64,000 nucleotides of DNA from Apus apus (Eukaryota; Chordata; Aves; Apodiformes; Apodidae), in contig NC_067285.1 in the NCBI RefSeq assembly GCF_020740795.1, forward strand, positions 20,914,241 through 20,978,240, read 5' to 3'. The translations under genes were made by a program, and so were the position numbers. The notes beneath the pieces were generated by a model that was not told the origin of the DNA, searched no databases, and saw nothing but the letters and a program-made list of their open reading frames with translations. The first letter of the stretch is position 1; every line of letters starts with the position of its first letter. This document shows positions 44,895 to 59,800 of the stretch, piece by piece.

Positions 44895-47800
44895 CTGGGG
44901 AAGAAACCACCACTCCTCAGTGCCAGGTACTGCCTCCCTCCTCCTGAGCCACCTCCCACCCAGGCCCTCACCAGCACTGAAGGTGGACAATTTACCTCTG
45001 GTCAGACAGATATGAACAGCACTGACCTGCCCGAGTTTCACAGGGACAGTCCTTCTACCAGTGGTGACAAGACTGCTGTAATGGCATCTGCAGCTGATGG
45101 CTGGAGACAGTGCAACAGCTTTCAAATGCCCAGGATCAAATGGCAGTCATCGACCATCTCTGGGGAGGGGAGCAAATTCCAGGTCCAAACTATCGGAATT
45201 GCAGCACAAATCCAGAAATGACTGCCCATCACCAACTGAAGGGGATGAAGGCTGCACAACCAGCCACTACTGCCCTTTTTCTACCAACTGACACACCAGG
45301 TATGTGTGGGAGAAGCACAGAGACTACCGAAGACTGCTGCACTGAAGGGATCCAACCAAATGTGGGCCAGCTCTTACTGGAAAACTTCACAGCTTAACCC
45401 AGTAGATGATGAGGAAAACTACATAGCAACTTCTTAACTACCACCAGCAGCAACACAATGCTTTGCCAGGAGTAGCATTTTGTTCCAGCAGCCACCTATA
45501 CTTTCCATAATTTTCTTAGTTTCTAGTTTTATTTATAGCTTTGTGCTTTCTCTGCAGATCTACTTAGCTGGTAGAATACTTGCAGGATTTGTCTCTGAGT
45601 CGTATTTTACAGGGTAGGGTTTGCCTCAAGAATGACTGCTGGACCTTGGTGCTCTGAGATGCCAGGACCATGCAGTTACCTGATAGTTTATGGTGGGCAG
45701 CATGGGACCAATCAGAATTCTTGCATGCTGATGTAGGTGGACTACCAGCACTTGACTGCTGAAATAAACTGTTGAGCTAAGGTGGTTGTAGAGTTTGTGA
45801 CTAAGAAACTGAACAGAGTTGGGTCCCTCATGCTGCCACATTTATGGTACAGCAGCTATGCATTGAACTCATGCCCGTTCTGTGCCACAAGTCGGACATA
45901 ACCACAGCAAGACAACAAAAATTTATGTCTGCATAGACAGAGCAGAGATGTGTGGGCCTACAGCAAAGCTGGGATCAGAAAGCAGCTCTCCTGCTCCACA
46001 TTGCCTGTGACCACCAAGGCAAGTCACCACCCTACGTCTGGAAATGTGAAGATATGAAAAGCATTAAAAATACAGACCCTGAGTGGAAAGGTTATTTTTT
46101 TTCTGGGTGCTGTAAACAGATCTCAGGTAGGAAGCAAAAAAACCCCACAACCTGCAACAACTGTCTTAAGGTTTGTGTCTCATAGGGACTTGCTTCATCT
46201 CCATTGATACGGCTCTGTAGAGAGAAATCCAATGCCTGCTTCACTGTGGGGAACTGCAATGTTAGTGCTATCAAAACTGGTGAGAATAAATGTGCCTTGA
46301 GCCAGCTCCTGGATGCCCTGGATGTAGATAGGTGAAGTGTTCTGGGTGCAGTGCCTCAGCCCCACACAGGCATGGGCTGCTTGGCCCATGATATGCAACC
46401 CCAGGGACAGCCTTACTTACACAATGCCAGATCCACACTTCTCACACATGGGCAGCTTCTGGGCATTCCCAATAGATGAGGCCACCTTTGTTGTAGGGGC
46501 TTTGACGCTCCTAAATCCAGATGGTTTGGTAGGGTCTCCTGGGGGTGGAAGGAGAGTGCTTCAGAGCATGTGAGATGCGTGGCTCTAGGCTCTTCCTCCC
46601 AAGCAGATGCTCTGCTAGGGAGGGATGTTCTTTAACCCCAGCTCATGAGGCAGGGATTCATGCATGGGGGGGGGGTGGGGAGGAGAGGGGAGGGATTTTG
46701 GGGTATGTGAAGGAGGGAGAGAAGGGACACAGCTGAACCTGGCCCTAGGCTGGAAATCTGAGTGCTTGAGACTGGGCAGTCAGGTGAGCTACTGTCCCTT
46801 CTCACCTTAAAAGTCCACACTTCAGCTGATGTGTTGCATGCACAGATGCGCAAAGCAAAGCCTCAGCCCTGGTCCCAGCCTTGGCAGCACTGGTCTGCCT
46901 GCTATGTCCTGATCACACAGTCAGGGTGAAGCCGATTGCCAGATCAGAGAGAGGAGGTGAGTGTCCTGGTAGACTAGGAAAGACCATCAAAGGCCTCTTC
47001 CAGTCTGCTGGCTGGTGTGAGTTGGGACAGGCTGCCCCAAGACTCCTGGAAAAGTTGGTTAACAAACCCCATGTGTAGCAGGGCCCCAAGGACACTGGGG
47101 CTGCCTTCGCACTCTCCTGCTGTATAGTATGCTTCAGGGATGGTATTTCCCTGCTGCAACCTTTTTTATGGGACAGGGATGTCTTGCAGGTCCTTCACAG
47201 GAGATATCTGCTGACCTGGAGGCCTACAGTGGCAGCAGATGCTGATACAGGATACAAGGCAAACCTCTTAATATCTGCAGTGAAAAAGAAGCCTCTTACA
47301 AAATTACACCATTGCTATGACTAGTCTTATCTATAGGACTTTTGCAAGAGGCTCAACACCAGGCAACAAGGGAAAGAGCTGCAGAGACTCCCACCATGTT
47401 TCACCAGAAACAACAGGCTGATGGGCCACCTCAGTCTGGGAGGGATGCTGATAAAACCCTTCTGACTACTGTCAAGCCAAGACCACACTGCACTAGTTTT
47501 TCAGTTTTAAGGCAAAGACAAACTGGTGAGCTGCAAGGTCAGACACACATTGCAGTCCAGGGCAGCACCACTGACAGAAAAGCTCAGGGGAAAAGCTGGG
47601 GAACTGCCCACTGCATGTCTCTGTCACCCAGCTGAGCACAAAGAGCAGCCCAAGTGCCACTGGTCACCTGTGGGGCAGATGATGCACTGCTTTGCCTCCA
47701 GGGCATCCTTAAGCTTAGAGGTTTGCATCCAGCTCTGTGTAGAGCTGTGGGTCCAGAAATGCAAAATCCCTAATAGAGTCTACAGCCCATGCACCCTCCA

Positions 47801-50800
47801 AAGACAGCAGGAAGTACCTGGCCTCCAACAGCTATTGCAAGTGACCCTTGCTGGGAAGGAAGCTGCAGCAGTCACATTTTTCAGGCTCTTCTTTATCACC
47901 TCTGCTCATTCCCTTTGCCTCAAGTAGCATTTTGCTCACATCAACAACATAGCACGTTTTTAAATCTCTAAAGGAATCAGCTAAACAATTATCCCCAGGA
48001 ACTGTAACCTGTTCTGCCCTGCAAAACACCCTGCACCTAAGAGCACAGGGTCAGGTCTGGGCACAGACCTACCACACTGCTTCCACACACCAGCACCCGC
48101 ACACAGGCCCATGCCCAGGGCCAGGCGCTCACCTGCAGTCAATCAGCAGAGCTGAGACAGCCAGCCATGCCCCCAGGGGACTTGTCCCAGCTGAGGAGAT
48201 GGGTCCCTGCTGCTACTCACAAGCCATTGCCTCAAGACAGGATTGGAGAAGCAGCCAACAAACTTATCATCACTGCGGACACGCTCTGAGGCGGCAGCAG
48301 CGCTGGGAGCTCGGCTGCAGCAGCCTGGGGCACTGTCTCCTCAGGAACAGACATTCCTTTGGGAGTGTGTAACCTCCCGGCCCTGCTCTGCACGGGTGAT
48401 TATCAGCTCACAGTGGAGTAATGCCAAAGCCTATCCTGGCCTGTGATCAGGCAGGCAAACCTTGTGCCAGAGAATCCCCATAATGCTGCAAATCTTCAAA
48501 GAAAGATAAAATGGGCTTTTGCTTCTTATCTTCTTCAGCTCTACTAAGCACAGGGGAGGACCTTGGATGCGTGAGAAGTCCCGGCTACTCCAGTCCCTTC
48601 CATGCAGGAGCTGAACCCTGAAGGGCAAGTTGCAAACACTCAATATTTAAAAGATGCTTCCAGGTTGGTATTTTAACAGCATACTAAAGACTCCAAGATC
48701 CCTTTTTCTTTCTTCCTATTGTTTCCTTATTTCCTTCATTTTGCTCTTTCCTTACAAATCCCTCAGACATACCAGCACTTGGCCAATCTGTTTCCCTTTG
48801 TGGCAAATATCTCAGCACCAGGCTTTTGTTGGATGAAACTGAACATTCCACTGCCAAGCTAATAACACAAAAGACAAAATTTCAACTGGCCTAAGGAAAA
48901 AAAAAAAAGTCATTCTTCAAATTCTTTTCCTATGTATTTGTTTATTTTATTTTATTCAAAGGGAGAAGAGAGTATGGTTTGGCACCCACCTAAGTGAATC
49001 AGCTTTTTATCTTAAAGCCTATAGTCCTGAACTGCACAAGTCCAGATGGCAGACCAAGAATGTCAAGCAGAACAAAGTTTCAGAGATTAAAAGCTATGAA
49101 CTGCTCACTGTAACCCGGCTTCTACATTTTTACTTACAGCTGCAGAAATGGATCCTTTTGCTTGTGTAGTGGGATGGAGATCAGAAGCTTTAGGACTCAC
49201 TGAAGAGCCCCATTTTATGGTATTATTCAAAGCCTTGAATCTAAGATGGTCTTTAATCAGTAAATATTATCTTAAAAGGCAAAACTTTAGAAACCAAATA
49301 AGTTTTTGCAGCTTCTAAAATTCCTTCTTGATAACTAAATGTTGTAGGGCGTTATTTCTTTAGCACTCCATAAGTAAGCAATGATAAGGGCTCCTAGACA
49401 CTGAAACTAATCAAGGAGAGGAAATTTAAGAGTAAAGTTAGTGAAATGGTCTGTTCCTGTGGAAACCATCTACACACACAATCACCAGCTAAGGAAGGGA
49501 AACAAAGTTCTAGATGTTTCTCTTACACACTGTCCAAGGAATGGCAAAAGGGAAGAGCACAGTCAGATTAGGTGTGCAGTGAGTGCTTACCTTTCTCTTC
49601 TGACTCCAAAATCTCTTGCAACACAAGGAAGGAAGCAGATTGTCTGGGTGGCTCATTTGACTCTTGATTCTCCTGGAGCATCTTGTAAACCTCAGATTCT
49701 CTGTCTATTGCGATGCTGCCTGGGGGCTGGTTATGCTGATCTAAACTGAGGAAGGAACAGAGAACACACTTGTTAGACAGCTGAAAACTATAGCCAGTCC
49801 CGTTAGCAAAATTTTCACAATGCATCATATAACTGAAGAATGAACGTGCAAAACAAACCGACAAGAGGATGCCATAAAACACAGATGTGCTGGATGTGCT
49901 TGCACAAGACAGATGCAGCCTGGGTGGGATTGGCACGCTGGGCTATCCATGTACACCACACTGTCACCAGGTTCTCTCTCACTGCCCCTGGCCAGTTCCC
50001 CAGTGTTGTTCCTGCTTTAACATTAACACGTACTCCAGAAACTAGAACTTTTTGACCAATTACTGCTCTGTTAATAGGAAAACAAAGTACTCATGTGCTG
50101 GGATGAGAACCCCACATGGTAGCTGTGCCATCTGTGCATATTCCTTGCATGCATTAACTGCCTTCAACTGCTGCCTTAACTGCTGTGAAACTCAAGTAAA
50201 GTTTATTCCATTAAAAATAAATCTTTGCAAGTACACTATGAATTGTTCCTAAAGGCAACTTTGATAAAGTAGGATCTAACTAAAAGATCCTCTGATTGTC
50301 AATAATTTACAGCTTTTAAGTAAGGTTAATGAGCAGGTCAAGAGCAGAGGTGATGTCTGCCTGCTGACAATAAGCCATCCTTTCAGCTGCCCTCTGAGAT
50401 GCTGCTGCTGCCACTCGCATCACAAGGGACTTGCACCCTGAGGGGTGGGGGCCTAGAGCCCGAGGTGCTTGAGGGGAAGTTTTCACAGTGCAAGGTGGCT
50501 GAAAAGGTGGAAAAAGAAAAAAAAAAAGGCTGGTGGCATTACCTAGGATATTCTCCACATCCAGTGGGTAGAGGCTAAACTACAGGCTTAAAACTGGAGG
50601 AGAATATTCAGAATATCCCCTGCAAAAAGTTTTCCAACGGACAGACACCGAAGTACCAGAGAAGACTGCTGTGAATGAGCAACCTGATCTAGTTGAAGAT
50701 GTCCCTGTTCACTGCAGGGGGGTTGGACTTCATGGCTTTTAAAGGTCCCTCCCAACCCAAACCATTAAATGAGTCTACAGTTCTATAATTTAAAAAAGAA

Positions 50801-53800
50801 TCTGGAAAAATCCACTGGGGATTATTTAAATCAATGGTTTAAACTGACCGAATGATGGGCTAGGGGATGGACTAAAGGACACAGGAGGTTCCTGCATGCC
50901 TTTTATCGTGTGGCTGGAATAAAACATCTCTGGAAAAAGAGACAAGTCTCTGACAGCTCAATTACATAATGCAGCCTTATAAATGTGTATAGTCTATTAG
51001 GTTTCACCATCCTTGCACCCTGTGATTGCCTGAAAAGTACACAAGCATCTGGAAGCTCAGACTAAATTGCAGAAGGAAGTCCTTCTTGAGGAGACAACTG
51101 CACACTTTCTGTACCAATGTGCAATTGGGAGTTTCTATAAACTCTTCAAGCACAAGAGGTAAAATCATAGTGTGTGTTATAAAATGTTGCTTTAATAAAA
51201 AGAATTTCATAAGATGTTTCCATCTTTATTACTTTCCAGTGGAGCAGGAAGCACATTAGACTTGCAAGCATCTGAACCCTTGAAGCCTAAATCTCATTTA
51301 CTGAAGTCTCTAAAATAGATTAATGATATGCCTTTTATTGCACAGAAAATGTCCTAGGTTATCCTAAATGAATCCATGTTCCACATTATATTCATCACAT
51401 GGAAACTCATATACTCCTACCACTCTCCACCCACAAAAACATTAGGCAAGAAGCCTGTCGTTGCAGCTTGCATACTAAGAATGTTTCACTAGCATGCAGT
51501 CAAAAAGCGAAGGCTAAATCATCTTAAAGAGCACTAGAGTCAAACAAAGCCATCACATTTCAACCATGCATTGTGACAGTGTGCAAAACATTCAGATTAG
51601 CTCTCCCAGGTATGCACTCTAGATATACTTGCATATACAAGACTTCTGAAAGACTAAAAAAGCAAACACCTCAAGTCCTAGAATTTTTTTCCAGCCAAGT
51701 GAATTACCTCAACTTGTCAGGGCAGAAAGCACTGTTGCTTAAAGAAAAAAACCAAAACCCAACCCCCCCAAAAAAAACCTCACCAAAAAGCACAAGCAGC
51801 TATTGAATGGGCAAGGCCACAGGCACAGGAATTGTGCCTGCAGGAAAATAATGAGTCTCTGCATATCTGCTGATTTACGGAGCCTCCTGTTAAGCAGGTA
51901 CTTTACCTGCAGCAATCACCAGCAAGTGGTGTCCTTTTCCATGCACAGGATCTCCCCAGTGCAGAAACTTTGTAGGGGACAACTCCAACAAACTTTAGTG
52001 GATTTGAGTCTCACAAAACCATTTCTGGATTTCATCGCTGCTACCATGGGCAGCTTGCAACACTGACTGAATGACACTGGCTCATTGAGGTTTGAAAATT
52101 GGCAAGATGGTAGTAAAAACCATAAAGACACAGCCTTGCACAGTGTCTTCAGAAAAGCACAGCTTATTCTTTACTAACATCGTACTATTTTATGCTAGCA
52201 CGTTTTGTAAAGTTCACAAGGATCTCAAGGCTGGGCTACAAGAAGGCCCAGTACTTGGGGCACTTGCTTTTGCAATGAAACAATTGCTGATGCCTGGGGC
52301 TTCTCTGTGAGCATTATCAGCCATCTGGACCAGCTCAGCCTGCCAGCAGAGTGTGACCTCTCCTGGTACACACATTATCAACTGCGAGCCAGAGCAGTGA
52401 CTTACAGCAAGTAACTGGACTGAGTAACAAGGCAGGGGTAAACCCACAGCCTACCATTATCTCTTTGCTGGTGCACAGCAAAGCTTGGCTGTGTGGGTCC
52501 ATGGATGAAGACACCAACTTTCCTGCTTTGAAGCACATGATGCTCAGCCCAGGAGGAGACTACGAACAGTGGAGAAGCTAGAAGATCTGGCTGTGCCCTT
52601 TTCCTCTGTCCCGTGGAGGCCATGGGACTGACTGTCTCGCTGAACCGCAGGTCACAGATGCAAGCTGCTTGGTCACACACTTTGCTGAAGGTTCACATCT
52701 TTCGAAACACTTCAGCCTCGATTGGAACCCTCCTGCTTTCTGTTTCACCCTTCTCGATACTGAAGTCCTCCCTGTAAAACCCTGCACTGCTTGGCTCCCA
52801 ACTGCCACAAAGCAAGCACCAAAGAGCACCGAGGCCCCATGATGCCAAGGCTCTCCACAGATCCTGCAGACCTCAAAGCATGTCAAGCATTCTCTGCTCC
52901 TACAGGCAAAGATGCTGCCCCAAGAACAGCAACCTGTGCAGACAACTGGGTAAGGGTGGAAACACAGACTGGGTCCTCCATGTGCCTGCCCAGGATGCTC
53001 CAAACTCATGATTGTTATCAGCTAAAGACAGAAACCCACGGGGACCTGCTTTGGCCTGAAATGAAACCTGCCCAGCACACACCCACGGCCCAGCCCACAG
53101 CCAGCGAAACAAAAGCACAAGAACACACATGGCAGCACTTTCCAGTCACAAACCACAACAGTTGTTTCAGTGCAGGAGAAATGCCAGCACTCCACAGCAG
53201 CCACCAAAATCCATCTGCTGCAGATGGCTCCTCAAGAAACACCAGCAGCTGCTGTCAAGGCCCTGCTGTGCACATGGGCCAGGGCGATGGACACACCAAC
53301 AGGCTGAAATGATGCTTTGGTGCTTCCCGTGGCACTGGACACACACACAGTGCAGAGAAAGCTCCCGTGAAGTCATGCACCGATGTTGGTAAGGTGAAAT
53401 GTAAATGCTGCTTCCTTGTGACTCATGCCGTGAGCCAGAGTCAGGGAGGAGGCACCCGTGGACACCAAGACGTGGATGAACGGATGTGCCGAGCCGGCCG
53501 CAGAGGCAGCGGGCAGGTTACCTGGGAAAATCGGGGCTAACGGAAGAGATCTGTCCCTGCAGGGAATCCATGATGTTGCTCTGTGAATAGAGCTGCAGGG
53601 GAGAATTGAACTGCACGTGCAGCACTTTGAGTCCTGGCACCTCCACTTCCACGGGGCTGTTGGGGCAGGCCTGGGCCACGTGCTTCAGCTGCTGGGGCCC
53701 CGCTCGAAGCTGCCCGGGGCCGGACGGGCTGTGCCCGCGCTGCTGCGCCCGGGCGCCTGGCGCTGGCGGGGAGGGGGGGACGGAGGCGCGGGGAGCCTGC

Positions 53801-56800
53801 GCTGCGCCCGGCGGCGAGGGGCGGCTACAGGCCCACGGTCACACGGGGGTTTGGGGGTTCATTTGCGTTTTACGTTGTGGAATTGAGGGAGAAATTCCGA
53901 GGAGGAAGAGAGGGAAGAAGGAAGAAATTAATGAAGGGCTAAACCGAATGCTCCAAGCAATAAAAGCAGTTGCAGAATGCTGTCTGATCCTTGTGCGGAG
54001 GGGACACAGCACTGAACATTACAGGCTTCTGGCTGATGCTGTGGCTTTGGTCTCGCACTCTAGGTGTGTCCACACAAAAAATAAACTGCAGACACTCCAC
54101 TGATTAGCAAATGCGGGGGTTGTAAAAGCAACAAAGACATGGCAACAGGAGTTTTCCTATGAACTAGCTACCTGAGTTCACACTCATGGTCCCACTGTCC
54201 CGTCAAGGAATGCCACCTCCACTGCTGCCCTTCCCAGAGTTAGCCTGGGCACTCTACTGAGGGGCAATCTCACCTCTGATTCCAAAATAGATGAGCTTAG
54301 CTGTTGAGCTTCTCCTTGCCCTCCCCACCTGCTTTGTGACACCAAATCCAGTAGAGATATTTGCTGGTGGTTCTGTCTGTATCATAGCCCTGCATTTACA
54401 TCACACAATCTTTAAGGATGGACTATGGACCAGATCCCAGTGTCATGTCACCATGTGCAGTGCAGGATCAGGCTGCTGCTAAGTGCCAAGTAAACCAGAG
54501 CAATGTTGGCCACACATAAGTAACTCAGCAAAAAAACCCAGACTGGCAGGAATTTGAAGGCAGCTGGGAGGTCGAGTGAAGGGAGAACCTACACATCCTG
54601 TGCTTGTGCACTGGGGAGATCACAGTGGGCTTTTAATGGCAGGGTGAGGCCCCTGGCTGTCCCTGAAAACCAGCAGCATTTATTTTGCTTTTGGTGACTG
54701 TGTAAACAAATGTGTATTAGCATCAAAATTGTCCCCCACAGTCCCCCCAGCATTCCTTTGCAACTTGCTGTTTCAGCAAGGGAAAGATTAAAGAGATGTC
54801 ATGTACTCCACATGCAGCAGAGCTGGCAATGGACCTTCCTGCTAGGAGGAGCACATTAAGCCACAGCACTAGAAGAAACCTCTTTGCTGATTTCTGAAAG
54901 GAAAAGGGATCACCTACGTGTTTCCAGCCAAATATACCTGGCTTCCAGGGAGTGCTCTCACCTGGAGGGGACTCCAGACTAGCCATGAGGCGGTACTGGA
55001 CTTCCAAATGGTCCCATCAGTTTAATGCAAAGTCAGATTTCCCTTTGTCCTTGCCCTGCCTTTGCTCAGCCCCTGAATGAGGCTGCTGAGATCTACCAGA
55101 AGCAAATAAGGAACAAACATCTGTCACCTCATCTGCCAGCTGCAGCACTGTAACTCTGCCTAGAAGGGCCCATGTGAAACCAGGGCTCTGCTTTCAGTCA
55201 GACTTGTGTTAAACCATAGTCTCAAGTCTTTGTGTCCTGCAAAAGCAGATGCTGAAGTTACTTTTGTCTCCCCATTCACAAATAAGGAATTTAGCTGAGT
55301 ATTATCTAAAGCATTGGTCTTGCAGCTTCTGCTGTAGAAGTGGTCAGCGTTTTCCAGTTTGGTACTGCTATACAGAGACCTAGAGCAGCTAAGCAACTTC
55401 ACCAACATAGCCAGAAAGATTTCAGAAAGCTCCTAGTCTATTGCTTCTAATGAAAAAAAAATGAACTTTGGGCTTCTGCAATAAAGCAATGTCTTTGGTG
55501 CAGTAAGATAAAACCACAAGAATCAACAGGCCCTTAAAAGGTTGGGACCCTTTCCAATCCTATATATAAAATCCCTCATACACGTATCAATGTTTCAGCT
55601 ACTTTCTAAAACTCCTGTGAAAAACAAGGTTCAAAAATTAAAAATGGAAAGATGAAAACTTAGAGCCTGTCTCTGAATCCCAAGCCAGCCAGGAACGGGG
55701 ACACATGTGCTTCCTACACTAGCTGGTACCCATCCTTCCTGGCATTGCCCGCAAAGCCAGCACAAAACACTAAGTGTACACAGTGCTCATAACAAGCTGT
55801 CAAGCACCTGTTCAGGCCAGCGGGCTGGAATGTCATGCTGAACGCACGTGGGAACTGCGTCGGTCTCTGCTAAACAAAGAAACACAACAGCATTAATTTC
55901 ATTTCTGCATCTCATGAAATGTTGCCCGCTCCTGAGCCCTGCCCCTGGGAACCACATCCATGCTCATGCCTCTGCTCCTTCTCTTGTCCTGAAAAAAAAG
56001 CTTTTTGGGGTTAATGAATTGGTACCCTTGCAGAAAACTCATGTCTCCTGGAGCCTAGACAGGGAAGGAAAGGTGATGAAGATACTTACAGCTTGGTAGG
56101 CTCGGGGGCCCCAGGTGATGTCTTTGTCTCCACTGCACTGTTGAAGGTTTGGATGTTCTCTGAGGAGTACAGGCCTGCTGGGCTGTTGTACTGAGCAGTG
56201 ATCACTCTGGGGGCAGAAGCTGTGGCAGCAGTGAAGGGCACCGCGCTCCGGTTGTGTGCACTTCCTATGTGCCTTATTTCCTGCATGCAAAGGAGCAAAG
56301 GCAAAAATCAGAGGTGCTCAGGCATGCGGGTGGGATGTGACAGGGCAGCCTGGAGTGAGCAGCCACTGCAGTGGTGGTCTTTGCATGTGCTGTCAGCTGA
56401 GGAGCACATGACCACCAAAGAAGACAAGCATCCTTTATATATCAAGGCCCCCAGCCCCGTCCTGGATGACTTCAGGCTGACCTTCAGGACATTTCAGAGT
56501 TGATGCGCTGGGAACATAATTGCTCAGAAACACTGCCAGAGCTGTTAACTCAAGCTGACACACACCTGATTTTTTGCATTCCTCACAATCCCTGAAAGTA
56601 GAGCTGATTTCTATGGAAAAGTGTAGATGAGGGCCAGAAAGAGCAGCACTCTCCAATGACATCTGAAAGTCTGGCTCTAGGCAACCCAAAAGGAAGAGAT
56701 TTATCATTACTAAAAGTGCTCTGGAACATGTCTGCTCCTTCAGCTAAGACTGAGGTTCACAGCTGCCTTTGATTAATAACGTTGGACTTCCTGGACAAGA

Positions 56801-59800
56801 AATTCACACAATATAGGTGGGAAGATGACGGCTGTTACTACAAAAAATTGCCCACAGACAGTGACAGCTAAATGCCAGAGACCTCTTTAGGGCCAGAAGT
56901 ATGAGATATCACCCAGATGTTCTGGGTTTGAGGCAAACTGGAGACTTCCAGAGGTACTAGTAGATACTTGGAAACACTGGTTGCAATTTAATAAGAAAGG
57001 GGCCAAATCTAAGTTCAGTAAGACATGAGGTAAGAAAGACTCCTCTGAATCACAGCACTAAAACAATGAGGAAATTTCTAAGCTTCATCACCAGCTCAGC
57101 AGGCTGGGAATTCACAGCCTTGGGCAGAGATAACATCCCGGGCTTACTTCCTCCCCAGAGGAAACAACTGACCAAAGCAGGGAGAAAGCACAACAGGGCC
57201 TCACTAAAGCAGCTAGAAGAAAGGAGACATTCACATAACATTCACAGAGACAGCTGAAATATCCAGGACTAAAAGATGGTAACCAAAATGTGTATTTTGG
57301 AATGTTTCAACCAGCTGTAGAGATTGAGAATGGCTCTATTACAGGACTAGCACCCAGTGGCACAGGATGAAACAGCCCTTCTTGACATGCTGGGCCCATG
57401 CTTCCCAGCTCTAATTAACACAACCAAATCCCACTCCCACTCCATACAGGCACTGGCTTCAGCAACGAAGGGAGCCTTCAGTGCCCTTTGAACACCTCAT
57501 GGCATTTGTTTGATAGAGCTATAGTTACAGGATAAACACTTACTAGAAAGAAGAATGACTAAATTCCCCCACAGGTTTTTCTTTAAATTGCTTTTATGTC
57601 CCCCAGTTTCCTTAGGCAGCTAGCTAGCATTCCCAGACTGACAGATGGGAGTCATCTCACTTCAGGGCACTCAAATGCTATTTATGGCGTAAAGCACAGC
57701 ACTGGATCCCTCAGAGAAGAGCTGCATGCATCCAAACACATGAGCTACAAGTCATTTGAAATCAGTGGGGTAGCTCAAGATGTTCAGGTGTGGGGCTGTT
57801 CTCCCACGGCTTTCTGGCCGATGTGTGTGGACATAAGCCATGAAGCTTTCCCATACACCAAAGGAAGAAAGACCCTGGAGTAATTAGCTAATCTCCCTTT
57901 GTTGCAATCTCATTCAAAGCATATAATGTGTCTCATAAAAATAGTCTTTCCCATGGCAGAAACTGTGGATTTTAGCAAAAAAAAATATATTACTTCAGCC
58001 TGTATATCATACCATGGGGAAAAGTATCTGTGATCTTATATCAGCCTTAAATACGTGTTAGCCCACCATTAGGAGGCCACAAGTAGGAGGGTTCCAGACA
58101 CGCACATAAATAATTGGTTCAATGAAGACAGAGGGAGAAGTTTTAGTCTAAAGGGGTTATACTCTTGGGTCAAATGGGCTTAAAGTTGAAACCACGTCAC
58201 AACTTGTATTGCGGAAATGTTTAAGTTTTAACCAAGAATTAGTGCAAGGGAAGTAATTTAGAGTTGTTGTTTTTTTTAATTCTGGTTTCCTAAGGAAGTA
58301 AAGTGTCTCAGTTACATACTCCACATACATGTGGGCACATTCCCACCCCCACCAAGGATTTTGGAATCTGTCAGCCAAGCCCAAATCACTTTGACAGTGA
58401 TGGAGGACTCCAGGATGTTGAAGTTCCTACAAATGTTGAGAAAATAGCCAGATGGAGGAGAGACTGAAATCACATTAGTGCCTTCACCCCAATAACTGCA
58501 ACATGCACCCAGGCACGGAGTCCACATAGGAGATTTTTTACCTAGCTTTGGCCACCAGGTAGGGTTTCTGCTATATAGTAACACCCTAGACCATAAATGA
58601 AGCTTTCAAAAGTGTCAGAAGACCTGTAATCTGTTTTATCATGTGGATAAAGTCCACTGACTATATGGGAGTTTGTAATAGGTTAAACAGAGATATAGGT
58701 GCAGAAGGTGGTGTCTTTAGATTAGAAAAGTCCCATCTGGAGTACAGTGTAGAAAGTGTGTAACCCAAGAGTCTACAGACAAGTATTACAAGCAAAGTAA
58801 CAACATTATAAAGGGCATTTGGATAATCCAGATCCTCCAGCACTTCCCATCACACTCTGCTACACTTTCTGCTTGAGCTATGGAAGGAATTTGCTAAGAA
58901 CAAGGGCTTTCATGATCTCAAGATCAAAAGATAATGTGTTCTTACTGTCAAATATATTTACACTGGGATTTTCCAGAAGTGCCAATCCAGACCCTGTGCT
59001 GTGCAGCAGTTTTGTTAAAGCCTTAGCTCCTGGAATCATGCGTTTATATGAGAGTCTCTGACTTAATACTGGAGGGGGGGGTGTGAAATCAGAAATGTGA
59101 GCCAGGATGCCACTTCTGAACTCGGACAGGTCTCTTCTTGCTTTGTTTTCAAAATGAAGTAATTCCTCCAAAAGCCCCTCCCTACCTGAAACTACCTCCT
59201 CTATATGAAAAGCTCAAAGTGGCTTTTGAGCACAATCCCCTGTGCTTCCCAAGTCCTTCAACCACTAGTGCAACACACTCCCCCTGACAATCATAAAGAA
59301 AAAAATTAAGTCCCAAGGACAAACAAGGTTTGCAGGCCCCAGCTTCAGGTCAAATTTGTCAGCCTCTTGCCAGATGTTTTCTGGGTGCCAGTTGTTAGTG
59401 GCAGCAGCGCTCTCTGAGGCAGCCGGGAACACTGCTGTGCGCTGCAGGCCCTGCAATGCAGCCCTTCCAGATGGGTGCACCAAGGGGCTTCCCTCATCCC
59501 CCCTTCCTGGCAGGGCGTCACCAGTCACAGTGCCAGGCTGCCGGGAAAGGGAAAATGTCCCTGCGCCAGGGCAGGAAGCAGATCAGCATTTCCTACCGCA
59601 CCGGCTGCAGGCTGCGTCATGGAGAATTATCTGGGAAAACAATGGCCCCTTCCTCCCTTTCGTCCCGCTCACGCCAGGCCATGCTTGGTGATGCTGAAGG
59701 CCAGCCTGTGAAACCCCCACAGCTGCACCAGCTGTCACCTCTGTGCCTCGGGCTGGCCAGCAGCTGGTGGCGTGGGTGGCTGCTGCCTCCTTGCCATGCA

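Noticed and set aside
44598-45125. 175-residue minus-strand frame over the PDLIM1 end
   Set aside because: Wrong frame relative to the LIM domain; only 44708-44894 is coding, flanked by a clear acceptor.
58660-58780. Possible old CR1/L3 fragment
   Set aside because: A single short similarity (CATCTGGAGTACAGTG) is not enough to call an element.
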